Shown here one piece after another: positions 34,211-43,922 of a stretch of 57,897 nt of DNA (position 1 is the stretch's first letter; each line of letters begins with the position of its first letter). The translations under genes were made by a program, and so were the position numbers. The notes below the pieces were generated by a model, which searched no databases, was not told where the DNA came from, and saw only the letters and a program-made list of their open reading frames with translations. Origin of the DNA: Faucicola sp041855445 (GTDB lineage Bacteria; Pseudomonadota; Gammaproteobacteria; Pseudomonadales; Moraxellaceae); NCBI GenBank assembly GCA_041855445.1, contig JBHAEG010000060.1:1-57897 (forward strand), given 5' to 3'.

Positions 34211-35542
34211 ATGAGTATTAAACCAATTCATTTGGCGATTTTGGGACTTGGCACTGTGGGTACTGGGGTTGTCAAGTTATTAAATAGTAATATTGATGAA
34301 ATGAAACGCCGTACAGGTCGGGATATTCAAGTAGCTTATGTTGGTACTCGCCGTCATCGTGATGATATTCCTAGCCATATTAAACAATCTGCTGATTTAA
34401 TTGACATTGTTAAACAAGATGATGTTGATATTGTAATTGAAGTGATGGGTGGTACAACGACCGCAAAAGAAGTCATTTTAACTGCTATTGAACATGGTAA
34501 ACATGTTGTTACAGCAAATAAAGCATTATTAGCTGAGCATGGCAATGAGATTTTTACATTGGCAGATAAAAAAGGCGTAAAAGTCGCTTATGAGGCAGCC
34601 GTTGCAGGTGGTATTCCGATTATTAAAATCATTCGTGAAGCTTTGACAGCAAATAAAATTGACTGGCTTGCTGGTATTATCAATGGCACAGGCAATTTTA
34701 TTATGAGCGAAATGAAAGAAAAAGGCCGTGCTTTTGCCGAAGTATTAAAGCAAGCTCAAGAACTTGGCTATGCTGAAGCCGACCCAACTTTTGATGTAGA
34801 AGGCATTGATGCTGGTCATAAATTAACCTTACTTGCGTCAATTGCGTTTGGTATTCCATTGCAATTTGATAAGGTATATTGCGAAGGTATTACGAAAATT
34901 ACTTTACAAGATGTGCAATATGCTGAAGAATTAGGCTATCGCATTAAACATTTAGGTTTTGCTGTTCGCCGTGATTTAGGTAATGATGAACAAGGTATTG
35001 AGTTACGAGTTCACCCAACATTAATTCCAGAAGATAAGTTACTGGCAAATGTTAATGGTGTGAAAAATGCGGTACTTGTTGATGCTGACCCTGTTGGACA
35101 GACATTATATTATGGCGATGGGGCAGGAGCAGGGGCAACCGCTTCGGCAGTTATGGCAGATGTCATTGATATGGTGCGGGCATTAAATAATGAAGAGGCT
35201 AAAAATACTAATCAAGTACCACATTTAGCATTTTTACCTGAAGCATTAAACCATACTCGTATTTTGTCCAGTGATGAAATGATTTCTGGCTATTACTTAC
35301 GTTTACATGTTAAAGATAACTTAGGCGTTTTAGCTCAAGTCACAAATATTTTAAGCCGTTCAAATATTAGTATTGCTGCAATTTTACAAAAACCATCACA
35401 TAAACAAGGCGAAGTCCCTGTGATTATTTTAGTGCAACCTGTAATGGAACGCTTTATGAATGAAGCTATTGAACAAATCGAGGCGTTAGACGTAGTCACA
35501 GAAAAAGTTGTTCGTATTCGTTTAGATGAGTTGGCAGACTAA
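34211..35542 (+). CDS. hom: Homoserine dehydrogenase
   Basis: Reduces aspartate semialdehyde to homoserine, the branch point to threonine and methionine. The protein has 443 residues with an N-terminal NAD(P) fold (LAILGLGTVGTGVVKLL) and KHVVTANKALLAEHG. The catalytic core reads GIINGTGNFIMSEM and YAEADPTFDVEGIDAGHKLTLLASIAFG. A C-terminal ACT regulatory domain (LRLHVKDNLGVLAQVTNILSRSNISI) suggests feedback by threonine. It is separate from thrB and thrC. The methionine branch reappears in the window at metE. Confidence 0.97.
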   Translation: MSIKPIHLAILGLGTVGTGVVKLLNSNIDEMKRRTGRDIQVAYVGTRRHRDDIPSHIKQSADLIDIVKQDDVDIVIEVMGGTTTAKEVILTAIEHGKHVVTANKALLAEHGNEIFTLADKKGVKVAYEAAVAGGIPIIKIIREALTANKIDWLAGIINGTGNFIMSEMKEKGRAFAEVLKQAQELGYAEADPTFDVEGIDAGHKLTLLASIAFGIPLQFDKVYCEGITKITLQDVQYAEELGYRIKHLGFAVRRDLGNDEQGIELRVHPTLIPEDKLLANVNGVKNAVLVDADPVGQTLYYGDGAGAGATASAVMADVIDMVRALNNEEAKNTNQVPHLAFLPEALNHTRILSSDEMISGYYLRLHVKDNLGVLAQVTNILSRSNISIAAILQKPSHKQGEVPVIILVQPVMERFMNEAIEQIEALDVVTEKVVRIRLDELAD

Positions 35543-35608
35543 AGTTTTATCTTGACTTGCTAGTTTACATTTTTTTACCGTAAATTTTTAGATAAACGGT
35601 ATGATTAT

Positions 35609-35664
35609 AGTATTGGGTAAATTTATACCTATATTTTTTATATTTATCCAATACTTTATTTGGT
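35609..35664 (+). terminator. Terminator of hom
   Basis: AGTATTGGGTAAA (35609-35621) pairs with TTTATCCAATACT (35643-35655) over 13 positions with one G-U, and T-rich sequence follows. Confidence 0.75.
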
Positions 35665-35694
35665 TTTATCACATGAAACAATAAGGAAATTAAC

Positions 35695-36873
35695 ATGGAA
35701 AATTCAGTTGTTATTGTCAATGGTGCACGTACACCAATGGGTGGCTTTCAAGGTGATTTTGCAGATGTGACTAGTCCAGAGCTTGGAGCGGTTGCAATTA
35801 AAGAGGCGGTAAGCCGTGCAGGTATTCAACCAGAAGAAGTTGATGAAGTCATTATGGGTAGCATTTTGACTGCAGGCGTTGGACAAAGCCCAGCCCGTCA
35901 AGCCATGCGTAAAGCAGGATTACCTGACAGTACAGGTGCGGTAAACTTAAATAAACTTTGCGGTTCTGGTATGAAAGCAATTATGCAAGGGGCAAACGCA
36001 ATTAAAGCAGGCGATGCCAACATCATCGTTGCTGGTGGTATGGAATCCATGACCAATTCGCCTTATGTATTGCCAAAAGTTCGTAGCGGATTGCGTATGG
36101 GACATGGCGAAGTCAAAGACACCATGTTTTTAGATGGCTTACAAGATGCTGATACTGGAAAACTAATGGGCGTTTTTGCTCAAGAAATGGCAGATAAAAA
36201 AGGCATTACCCGTGAAGATATGGATAACTTTGCCATTGCTTCATTAAATCGTGCCAACACTGCCATTAACGAAGGACATTTCAAAGATGAAATCGTACCT
36301 GTTGTGGTAAAAACTCGTAAAGGCGAAGTTGTGATTGATACTGATGAACAGCCAGCCAAAGCTAATATTGCCAAAATCCCAACCTTAAAACCTGCCTTTA
36401 CCAAAGATGGTACTGTTACAGCCGCAAACTCTAGTTCAATCTCTGATGGTGCTGCCGCTGTTGTACTAATGACTGAGGCTCTTGCCAAAGAAAAAGGCTT
36501 ACAACCACAAGCTCGCATCGTTGCTCAAGCGACTCACTCACAACACCCAAGTGAATTTACCATTGCACCAATTGAGTGTGTGAATAAAGTTTTAGCCCGT
36601 GCTGGCTGGACAAAAGATGACGTTGATTTATGGGAAATCAATGAGGCTTTTGCCGTTGTGACCATGCTTGCTATGAATGAATGCGGTCTTGACCACAACA
36701 AAGTTAATATCGAAGGTGGTGCTTGTGCATTAGGTCACCCAGTTGGTGCATCTGGAGCGAGAATTTTAGTGACATTAATCCATTCGTTAAAACGTACTGG
36801 TGGCAAAAAAGGCGTTGCCAGCTTATGTATTGGTGGTGGTGAGGCAGTTGCTGTCGCTATTGAATTAATTTAA
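35695..36873 (+). CDS. Acetyl-CoA acetyltransferase (thiolase)
   Basis: Condenses or cleaves acetoacetyl-CoA. The protein has 392 residues with nucleophile Cys89 in LNKLCGSGMKA, GGMESMTNSPY, the NEAF motif, the catalytic His in GGACALGHPVGASG and the second Cys in SLCIGGGEAVA. Length and the degree of similarity to AtoB/PhaA-type biosynthetic thiolases favour acetoacetyl-CoA over long-chain substrates. No partner genes (reductase, PHB synthase, HMG-CoA synthase) are adjacent, so the pathway is open. AAGGAAA precedes the ATG. Confidence 0.94.
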   Translation: MENSVVIVNGARTPMGGFQGDFADVTSPELGAVAIKEAVSRAGIQPEEVDEVIMGSILTAGVGQSPARQAMRKAGLPDSTGAVNLNKLCGSGMKAIMQGANAIKAGDANIIVAGGMESMTNSPYVLPKVRSGLRMGHGEVKDTMFLDGLQDADTGKLMGVFAQEMADKKGITREDMDNFAIASLNRANTAINEGHFKDEIVPVVVKTRKGEVVIDTDEQPAKANIAKIPTLKPAFTKDGTVTAANSSSISDGAAAVVLMTEALAKEKGLQPQARIVAQATHSQHPSEFTIAPIECVNKVLARAGWTKDDVDLWEINEAFAVVTMLAMNECGLDHNKVNIEGGACALGHPVGASGARILVTLIHSLKRTGGKKGVASLCIGGGEAVAVAIELI

Positions 36874-36895
36874 ATTGTTTAAATTTAGCTAAACT

Positions 36896-36953
36896 ATCAC
36901 CGCTAACACTTTATAATAACGATTTATCAAAAAATCAAATTTTTAGCGGTGAT
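36896..36953. other. Long-loop inverted repeat after the thiolase gene
   Basis: ATCACCGCTAA (36896-36906) and TTAGCGGTGAT (36943-36953) are perfect 11-bp arms with a 36-base AT-rich loop. There is no clean T run. It lies between the convergent thiolase and DUF2799 genes and may act as a weak shared terminator. Confidence 0.5.
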
Positions 36954-36974
36954 TGCTAAGTTCAAACCTTTATT

Positions 36975-37601
36975 TTATAAAGTCGGCTTCATTGGTGTTG
37001 TCGGCTTTTTTATTGGTTCTTTGGTTTTTTCAGGAATAGGCGCATCTTGATGACTGGTTGATGGCTGATTTCCTGTTTGCTTTTTAGGGTGTTCTGGAGG
37101 CTTTTTATCGGTATAGACATATCTAGGATAAGGATTTCTTGTATAATCTCGATAATATGGATAACCAAACAGCCAGCCCCAACCCCAAGGATAATCATCG
37201 AAATAAATCAAATCCTGATTGCGTTGATAATAGTAATAACCTTCATCATGGGCTTTTAATAAATCCAGCATCATATCTGCTGGGCAGACATTATGAAAAT
37301 TATAGCCCTCACGCCCAAGCTGATAGGCTCGTAAAGGTGTACAATATTGTTTTAAGCCTGCCTGCCGACCCTTTTCCCATTGCAATTTATTTGGCATAAT
37401 TTGATAATTACCACAAGTTTTTATATGTTGATAAATATATTGTTCTGAACGACCATTTAAACCATCTTGATAACCAATTGCTTGCCAATTACCTTGTAAA
37501 CATTGATTTTTATTAAATGTATTATTGGTCACACAGCCTGTCATCATCAAGCAAGTTGTCAAAATCACTAACATACAATGTAATTTATTATAGATAAACA
37601 T
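36975..37601 (-). CDS. DUF2799 lipoprotein
   Basis: A predicted lipoprotein of 208 residues: the signal peptide ends MMTGC with the lipobox Cys at about residue 23. The DUF2799 domain is recognisable from CLQGNWQAIGYQDGLNGRSEQYI and WEKGRQAGLKQYCTPLRAYQLGREG, continuing to VCP. A Tyr/Trp-rich part (YFDDYPWGWGWLFGYPYYRDY) and a Pro/Lys/Thr-rich tail follow, both longer than the minimal family. Function unknown. AGGTGA precedes the ATG. Cys residues could form disulfides in the periplasm, where dsbC-type folding would apply. Confidence 0.85.
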   Translation of the reverse strand: MFIYNKLHCMLVILTTCLMMTGCVTNNTFNKNQCLQGNWQAIGYQDGLNGRSEQYIYQHIKTCGNYQIMPNKLQWEKGRQAGLKQYCTPLRAYQLGREGYNFHNVCPADMMLDLLKAHDEGYYYYQRNQDLIYFDDYPWGWGWLFGYPYYRDYTRNPYPRYVYTDKKPPEHPKKQTGNQPSTSHQDAPIPEKTKEPIKKPTTPMKPTL

Positions 37602-37749
37602 TTTTTCACCTATGGTAATTATGATTTTTAGTTTAATTATAATGTAGCAGATTTTTGCCTAAAAAGCATTTCATAATCACAAAAATTTTGTTAGGCTAGC
37701 ATAAAAAATTAAACGAGTGATAATTAATTAAGTAATAAGGAAAAAACTG

Positions 37750-38463
37750 ATGTATAAAATATTAATTGCAAATCAAAAAGGTGGTTGTGGTAAAACTTCG
37801 GTTGCGATAACGCTTGCTAGTGCCTTAGCCAATCAAGGAAAAACTGTTGGATTAGCTGATGCCGATGTACAAAAATCTAGTCTTCGCTGGCTAAAACAAC
37901 GCCCTGATAATGTTGCCAAAATTGTTGGGATTGATTGGCGAGATAGCTCTGATATTGGCGATATTCCAAAACGATTTGGTAAAAAAGATTGGCTAATTAT
38001 TGATGCACCAGGGGCATTATCAGGCGATAAAGCAGAACAACTGATTTCTGAATGTAAAGCCATTTTAGTACCCGTTTTACCATCATTTTTTGATGTTGAT
38101 AGCACTAAACGCTTTTTAAAAAATTTAGAAGATATTAAACGTATTCGTAAAGGTAAAGTTAATATTTATTTAATTGCTAATCGTGTTCGTCCACAAAGTA
38201 TTATGAGTCAAAAACTGACTGATTTTTTTGATGATATTGGTAAACAACCACTGGCTTGGATTAGCGAACGAAGCGTTTATCCACAGCTTGCAGAGCAAGG
38301 TTTAACAATTTTTGACAAAACTCAAAAACGCTTTTGTGAGATACAACAACAATGGCAACCTATTTTAACAACGTTAATCCCTATAGAAGAGCTTGCTAAA
38401 TCCACTAACTCTACTATACAATCTGAAACTTTGAATGAAACAATTGGCAACTGGTACGAATAA
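37750..38463 (+). CDS. Orphan ParA-type ATPase
   Basis: A 237-residue P-loop ATPase of the ParA/MinD group with deviant Walker A K10GGCGKTS (signature Lys10) and Walker A' region LADADVQKSSLRWL. Asp of LIIDAPG is the Walker B. Such proteins position DNA, chemoreceptors or other cargo by gradients on the nucleoid. No parB, centromere-like repeats or plasmid genes are near, so chromosome or plasmid partition is not supported. It is followed after 37 bases by a small membrane-anchored protein and then topA. AAGGAAA precedes the ATG. Confidence 0.88.
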   Translation: MYKILIANQKGGCGKTSVAITLASALANQGKTVGLADADVQKSSLRWLKQRPDNVAKIVGIDWRDSSDIGDIPKRFGKKDWLIIDAPGALSGDKAEQLISECKAILVPVLPSFFDVDSTKRFLKNLEDIKRIRKGKVNIYLIANRVRPQSIMSQKLTDFFDDIGKQPLAWISERSVYPQLAEQGLTIFDKTQKRFCEIQQQWQPILTTLIPIEELAKSTNSTIQSETLNETIGNWYE

Positions 38464-38500
38464 ACTACTGTCGTGAGATGCCATCAATCATAGGTGAAAT

Positions 38501-39001
38501 ATGGGTGTATGGATTGGATTGGCGGTTGTACTGTTTGTGGTAGGTAGCATTATGGCACTCAAACCAAACAGTAAAGATATGCAACTAGATAAACTGCGTA
38601 TGACCGCTCGCAAACTTGGTTTAACGCCAAAATTGGTCGCTTGTCCTGATTGGATAATTGGGCAATATGGAGAAAAAGGCAAAGGCATGATTGCAGAATA
38701 TGGTCTTATTTTACCTAATGCCAAATTACCTCCTTGTGAATATCAAGTCATTGATGGAAAATGGCGACCCTATACAGAAAACTATACCGCAAATTTCGCC
38801 TTAGATAATGAAATCATCAATTTGCCAGAGAGCATCAAAGCAACAGTTAAAGGGTTGAGCTTAAAGGCAAATTTTATTTGTCTGTATTGGCAGGAAAACA
38901 TTGATATTATTAGTAAAAATAATTCAGAACAGAGCGAAAACATATTAAATCAATTAAAACTGCACTTACAGGAGTATGCCAATAAAGTGCAAAATTACTA
39001 A
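38501..39001 (+). CDS. Membrane-anchored protein of unknown function (166 residues)
   Basis: One N-terminal membrane helix (residues about 2-19: GVWIGLAVVLFVVGSIM) is followed by a cytoplasmic or periplasmic domain starting KPNSKDMQLDKLRMTARKLGL, with conserved-looking Trp and Cys residues (LVACPDWIIGQYGEKG). No family can be named. AGGTG precedes the ATG and the gene closely follows the ParA-type gene, so they are probably cotranscribed and may act together. That functional link is inference from position only. Confidence 0.7.
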   Translation: MGVWIGLAVVLFVVGSIMALKPNSKDMQLDKLRMTARKLGLTPKLVACPDWIIGQYGEKGKGMIAEYGLILPNAKLPPCEYQVIDGKWRPYTENYTANFALDNEIINLPESIKATVKGLSLKANFICLYWQENIDIISKNNSEQSENILNQLKLHLQEYANKVQNY

Positions 39002-39169
39002 ATAATTTTTTTATATTTGATGAATTTTTGCAAACGTGGTGTTAAGTTTATTAGATATTGTTTATATAAAAATTTAAATTTACTTCATGATTTTGAAAAT
39101 TATCATGAAACGCACAATATTTAATAGTACTTAATTTTAATAATTTTTTAACTTAGTGAACATTGTAAA

Positions 39170-41806
39170 ATGAATAAACCTACCGCAACGAAAGCCAAAG
39201 CGACAACTCCCCCGAGCCAAAAGGCTAAATCTTTGGTCATTGTCGAGTCACCTGCCAAAGCAAAAACAATTAATAAATATTTAGGCAGTGATTATATCGT
39301 GCGTTCTAGTGTTGGACACGTGCGAGATTTACCTGTATCTGGAACAGGTAGCAATAAAAAAACAGACAAAACCAAAGAGGAAAATCTCTCAAAAGAGGAA
39401 AAAGCACAACAAGCATTAGTACGGCGTATGGGCATCGACCCTGAACATGGCTGGCAAGCCATTTATGAAATTTTACCAAATAAAACTAAAGTTATCAAAG
39501 AGTTAAAAACTCTGGCTAAAGATGCTGACACGATTTACCTAGCGACTGACTTAGACCGTGAAGGAGAGGCGATTGCTTGGCATTTAAAAGAAGTCATCGG
39601 CGGTGATGATGATAAATATCAACGAGTTGTCTTTAATGAAATCACCAAAACTGCTATTCAACAAGCTTTTGCCCAACCAAGTAAACTCAACATTGACCGA
39701 GTTCATGCTCAACAAGCAAGGCGTTTTTTAGATAGAGTTGTTGGCTTTATGGTATCACCATTGTTATGGCAAAAAGTAGCTCGAGGTTTATCCGCAGGAC
39801 GGGTTCAATCCGTAGCAACTCGCCTTGTGGTGGAACGTGAACATGAAATTCGTTCTTTTGTTCCACAAGAATATTGGCAAATTCATGTTGATATCCATCA
39901 TCATGATAAACCAGCAGAGATATTACGACTCGAGGCGGTAAAACAAGCGGGTAAAGCTTTAGAATTAAAAAATGCTGAACAAACACAAGCTATCGTTGAA
40001 AAATTACAAACAGCAGATTTTATCGTTGCAGAAAAAGAGGAAAAGCCTACCCAATCTAAACCGCTTGCTCCATTTATCACATCAACATTACAACAATCTG
40101 CCAGCACTCGATTAGGATTTGCAGTCAAAAAAACCATGTTGCTGGCTCAGCGTCTATATGAAGCGGGTTACATTACCTATATGCGAACTGATAGCACATT
40201 TTTATCAGCAGATGCTATCAGCAGTGTTCGAGATTACATTCAACAAAATTTTGGCAGTGAATATTTGCCTAGCCAGCCTAACGCTTATGGCAATAAACAA
40301 AATGCCCAAGAAGCCCATGAGGCTATTCGTCCCTCTGATGTGAACATCAAGTCAGGACAACTTCACGATATGGAACGTGATGCTGTGCGTTTATATGAGT
40401 TAATTTGGCGACAATTTGTCGCTTGCCAAATGCCACCTGCTCAATATTTATCAACGACTCTCACAGTGCAAGCCGATGATATTGAACTCAAAGCTCGTGG
40501 ACGAGTTTTAACCTTTGATGGCTATAGCAAAGTACAACCTCCCTCAAAAATGGAAGATAGCTTGTTACCTAACGTTAATCTTGGCGACAAGCTGAATGTA
40601 AACAACATTGACCCAAGCCAACATTTTACCAAACCACCTGCCCGCTACACCGAAGCCAGCCTAGTAAAAGAACTAGAAAAACGGGGAATTGGTCGCCCAT
40701 CAACTTATGCATCAATCATTTCAACCATTCAAGAAAGAGGCTATGTGCGTATTGAAAACAAACGATTATTTGCTGAAAAAATGGGAGATATCGTCACTGA
40801 CAGATTAAATCATAGCTTTCCTGACCTCATGGATTACGCATTCACTGCTGGACTTGAAGATAAACTTGATGATGTCGCAGAAGGTGAAAAAAACTGGAAA
40901 ACTGTTTTAGATAATTTCTATCATGACTTTAAAGAAAAACTAGACAACGCCAAACAAAAAGAAGGAATGCGTCCCAACATACCAACGGACGTACCAGACG
41001 TGCATTGTGACTTATGTGGACGACCTATGCAAATTCGTACAGGCTCAACAGGCGTATTTTTGGGCTGTACAGGCTATAACTTACCACCAAAAGAACGTTG
41101 TAAAGGCACAAAAAATTTAATGCCCGTTGAAGCCTTTGCTAATCAAACCCAAAGTGACGATGGCTCCGATGAAATTCAGGCACTATTAACCAAAGAACGT
41201 TGTCCAAAATGTCATACTGCCATGGACGGCTATATTATTGACGGTGGGCTAAAACTACACGTTTGCGGAAATAATCCTGATTGTGACGGCTATTTACTAG
41301 AAAAAGGTATCTTTGAAACGACCAATCAAAACAATGTACCGACCATTCCTTGTGATAAATGTGATGGACAAATGGAACTAAAAACGGGGCGATTTGGGGC
41401 GTATTTTGCCTGTCAAACCTGTGACAACACCCGAAAAATCCAAAAAAACGGCGAGCCTGCACCACCTCGTATGACTGCTATTGATATGCCCGAATTAAAA
41501 TCCCAAAAGTTTGATGACCATTATATTTTACGAGAAGGGGCATCAGGATTATTTTTGGCTGCCAGTAAATTTCCTAAAGTACGAGAAACTCGTCCGCCAA
41601 AAGTTGCCGAATTACGCCCAATTCAATCAAAGCTTGACCCAAAATTTCACTATATCTTAAATGCACCTGACCAAGATACTGATGGTAATCCAACGATTTT
41701 ACGTTGGAGTCGTAAAAACTCAGAACAATATATTGGCTCAGAAAAAGATGGAAAAGCGACAAAATTTGCGTTAGTGTGGAGAAATGGTGAGTGGATAGAA
41801 AACTAA
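39170..41806 (+). CDS. topA: DNA topoisomerase I
   Basis: Relaxes negative supercoils by cutting one strand. The protein has 878 residues. A basic N-terminal tail of about 22 residues precedes the Toprim domain (SLVIVESPAKAKTINKYLG, later LATDLDREGEAIAWHL). The catalytic Tyr lies in YITYMRTDSTFLS, and ERGIGRPSTYASII is the conserved block after it. The C-terminal part carries three zinc-finger modules (CDLCGRPM..., CPKCHTAMDG..., CDKCDGQMELK...), then a non-zinc C-terminal domain. The ribosome site is weak. A bidirectional terminator follows. Confidence 0.97.
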   Translation: MNKPTATKAKATTPPSQKAKSLVIVESPAKAKTINKYLGSDYIVRSSVGHVRDLPVSGTGSNKKTDKTKEENLSKEEKAQQALVRRMGIDPEHGWQAIYEILPNKTKVIKELKTLAKDADTIYLATDLDREGEAIAWHLKEVIGGDDDKYQRVVFNEITKTAIQQAFAQPSKLNIDRVHAQQARRFLDRVVGFMVSPLLWQKVARGLSAGRVQSVATRLVVEREHEIRSFVPQEYWQIHVDIHHHDKPAEILRLEAVKQAGKALELKNAEQTQAIVEKLQTADFIVAEKEEKPTQSKPLAPFITSTLQQSASTRLGFAVKKTMLLAQRLYEAGYITYMRTDSTFLSADAISSVRDYIQQNFGSEYLPSQPNAYGNKQNAQEAHEAIRPSDVNIKSGQLHDMERDAVRLYELIWRQFVACQMPPAQYLSTTLTVQADDIELKARGRVLTFDGYSKVQPPSKMEDSLLPNVNLGDKLNVNNIDPSQHFTKPPARYTEASLVKELEKRGIGRPSTYASIISTIQERGYVRIENKRLFAEKMGDIVTDRLNHSFPDLMDYAFTAGLEDKLDDVAEGEKNWKTVLDNFYHDFKEKLDNAKQKEGMRPNIPTDVPDVHCDLCGRPMQIRTGSTGVFLGCTGYNLPPKERCKGTKNLMPVEAFANQTQSDDGSDEIQALLTKERCPKCHTAMDGYIIDGGLKLHVCGNNPDCDGYLLEKGIFETTNQNNVPTIPCDKCDGQMELKTGRFGAYFACQTCDNTRKIQKNGEPAPPRMTAIDMPELKSQKFDDHYILREGASGLFLAASKFPKVRETRPPKVAELRPIQSKLDPKFHYILNAPDQDTDGNPTILRWSRKNSEQYIGSEKDGKATKFALVWRNGEWIEN

Positions 41807-41820
41807 ACATTTAAAACACA

Positions 41821-41857
41821 AAAAAGACCTTATCTTGTTGATTAAGGTCTTTTTTTA
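41821..41857. terminator. Bidirectional terminator between topA and tRNA-Arg
   Basis: AAAAAGACCTTA (41821-41832) and TAAGGTCTTTTT (41843-41854) form a 12-pair stem, with A's before and T's after. Confidence 0.92.
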
Positions 41858-41874
41858 TTTTATTAAAAAAAATT

Positions 41875-41951
41875 TGGTGTGCTCGGCGGGAATCGAACCC
41901 ACGACCTTCAGCTTCGGAAACTGACACTCTATCCAACTGAGCTACGAGCAC
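41875..41951 (-). tRNA. tRNA-Arg (CCG anticodon)
   Basis: 77 bases with encoded CCA. Acceptor GTGCTCG/CGAGCAC is perfect, the discriminator is A, and the anticodon loop TTCCGAA gives CCG. The D arm AGCTCAGTTGGATAGAGT and T arm GTGGGTTCGATTCCCGC are canonical. Confidence 0.97.
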
Positions 41952-42211
41952 GTTTTAACTAAACTAGTATAATAAGTTTTTAAAATACAATCGGGGTATT
42001 CTAGCAAATTTTAACAAAATTACCAAGATATTTACCTGCAATTTGCAAAAAAACAAAAAATTCTTGCAAGCTAAAAACAATCATAGCTTTTATACGCTGT
42101 TTTCCCTTATAATAGCATGGAGAATATAGTTAATGATACTTTAGTTATTTTATAGTGTATAGAATAATTTAGAGGTAAATTTTAGGTCAACCACTACAGA
42201 GAACGTGACGA

Positions 42212-42790
42212 ATGAAAAAAGTAGTTATGTTATCAGCCGCAGCCATTTTAAGCCTTGCAGGGGTGGCTGTTAGCCAAGCTGAGGAAACCAAAAAGGACAC
42301 AGCAACAAGCGGAGCAACTGCTGAGGTTGCCACTGCCACAGCATCAACAGCAACGCCAGCTACCACTGCCGAAGCCCCAGCTCCAGTTGCTGAAAAACCC
42401 AAAGCCCCTGAAGACCCACCTCATGTTAAACAGTTAATCGCTGAATATCCTAATTTAATTGCTCGTATTCAGCCACAAGGTAAAGTTTGTTTTGAGGGTG
42501 AAGACTGTGATGTCACTGTCACTGCCACTGGACCATCTGCTGATGGTAAACCTCGTGATGGTAAAGCTGTCTATGATGCAATTTGTCAAACCTGTCATAC
42601 TGCAGGCTTGTTAGGCTCACCAAAATTGGGCGATAAAGCAGGCTGGAGTGCCCGTATAGGAAAAGGCAAAGAGACACTTTACAAAAACGCACTCAATGGC
42701 TTTAATGCAATGCCTGCTAAAGGTGGTGCAGATATTCCTGATGAAGAAGTGACTAACGCCGTTGATTACATGATTGAGCAATCTCAATAA
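42212..42790 (+). CDS. Periplasmic c-type cytochrome (c5-like)
   Basis: A 192-residue exported mono-heme cytochrome. The signal peptide ends at SQA, about residue 23. An Ala/Thr/Pro-rich linker (about 25-70) may span the periplasm or keep the protein loosely attached. The heme site is C125-QTC-H129 in GKAVYDAICQTCHTAGLLGSPKLG; the axial Met is probably in NAMPAKGG. The spacing matches cytochrome c5/class I monoheme domains. Two extra Cys in KVCFEGEDCD before the domain may form a disulfide. It probably shuttles electrons to terminal oxidases or reductases. Confidence 0.9.
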   Translation: MKKVVMLSAAAILSLAGVAVSQAEETKKDTATSGATAEVATATASTATPATTAEAPAPVAEKPKAPEDPPHVKQLIAEYPNLIARIQPQGKVCFEGEDCDVTVTATGPSADGKPRDGKAVYDAICQTCHTAGLLGSPKLGDKAGWSARIGKGKETLYKNALNGFNAMPAKGGADIPDEEVTNAVDYMIEQSQ

Positions 42791-42812
42791 ACTATCATCT
42801 GTCATAAATTAG

Positions 42813-42845
42813 ACAGCTCATCAAAAACTTGATGGGCTGTTTTTA
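42813..42845 (+). terminator. Terminator of the cytochrome gene
   Basis: ACAGCTCATCAA (42813-42824) pairs with TTGATGGGCTGT (42829-42840) with one T-G pair and a four-base loop; four T's follow. Confidence 0.88.
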
Positions 42846-42951
42846 TTATGTTAATAAATTTTGATATAGTTATTAACAAACATTAACTTACTTGAAAACT
42901 AAGCCTTAGCCCTCATTTACCATCTATTATTGTTGCAAAATTTTCTAAACT

Positions 42952-43920
42952 ATGCCTGCTCATTTCAATACACCTGCCTTACAAATCAGCCATTTATCAA
43001 AAACCTATCCAAACGGTTTTAGTGCATTAAAAGGGGTAAATTTAACGGTACCTCAAGGCGATTTTTTTGCATTATTAGGGGCAAATGGTGCAGGAAAATC
43101 AACATTAATTAGTATTGTCAGCTCATTATTACAACCAACTGCTGGCGATGTGACGATTTTTGGGATTGATTTATTAAAAAACCCAAGTCAAGCGAAACGT
43201 TACTTGGGCGTTGTACCTCAAGAATTTAATTTTAATCAGTTTGAAACCTGTTTGGATATTTTATTGTTTCAGGCAGGTTATTTTGGCATTGCAAAAAAAC
43301 AGGCATTATCTCGAGCAGAATATTTATTAACAGCACTAGGACTGTGGGAAAAACGCCACATCAAAAGTCGAGCGTTGTCAGGCGGTATGAAACGGCGATT
43401 AATGATTGCAAGAGCTTTAATTCATCGCCCTAAGTTATTGATTTTAGATGAGCCAACTGCTGGGGTTGATATTGAGCTTCGCCGTTCTATGTGGGAGTTT
43501 ATGCAAAAAATTAATCGTGAAGAAAATACAACTATTATTTTAACGACCCATTATTTAGAAGAAGCTGAACAACTTTGTAAACATATTGCAATATTAGACC
43601 GTGGAAATATTTTGATTAATAGTAACATGCAAGATTTATTAACCACGTTATCCGTTGAAACATTTGTGTTTAATGTGACTGAACCCATAACGATACCTAT
43701 TGCTCTACATCATGTTAATTTTACACAGACAGATTTAACGACATTTGAAGTAACATTAAATAAACAACAAACATTAAATGATGTATTTTCTGTATTAAAT
43801 CAGCATGGTATTAAAGTAACAAGTATGCGAAACAAAGCCAATCGCCTAGAAACATTGTTTATGGGATTGGTTGAAAAAAGCGGACATTCTCTATTAATGC
43901 CAGAACAAAATAAAGGTTAA
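42952..43920 (+). CDS. yadG: ABC exporter ATP-binding subunit (YadG-like)
   Basis: ATPase of an ABC-2 type exporter, 322 residues. Walker A GANGAGKST is at 43-51, the signature is LSGGMKRRLMIARAL, Walker B is LLILDEPTAGVD, and the H-loop is TTHYLEEAEQLC. A C-terminal domain of about 90 residues follows, as in YadG. The permease gene starts two bases after the stop codon. The substrate of YadGH is not known. The similarity of the permease to YadH is strong enough to name the pair with good confidence. Confidence 0.92.
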   Translation: MPAHFNTPALQISHLSKTYPNGFSALKGVNLTVPQGDFFALLGANGAGKSTLISIVSSLLQPTAGDVTIFGIDLLKNPSQAKRYLGVVPQEFNFNQFETCLDILLFQAGYFGIAKKQALSRAEYLLTALGLWEKRHIKSRALSGGMKRRLMIARALIHRPKLLILDEPTAGVDIELRRSMWEFMQKINREENTTIILTTHYLEEAEQLCKHIAILDRGNILINSNMQDLLTTLSVETFVFNVTEPITIPIALHHVNFTQTDLTTFEVTLNKQQTLNDVFSVLNQHGIKVTSMRNKANRLETLFMGLVEKSGHSLLMPEQNKG

Positions 43921-43922
43921 TC

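Noticed and set aside
37750..38463. Plasmid or chromosome partition locus
   Set aside because: A ParA-type ATPase is present, but there is no ParB and no centromere-like repeat cluster nearby.
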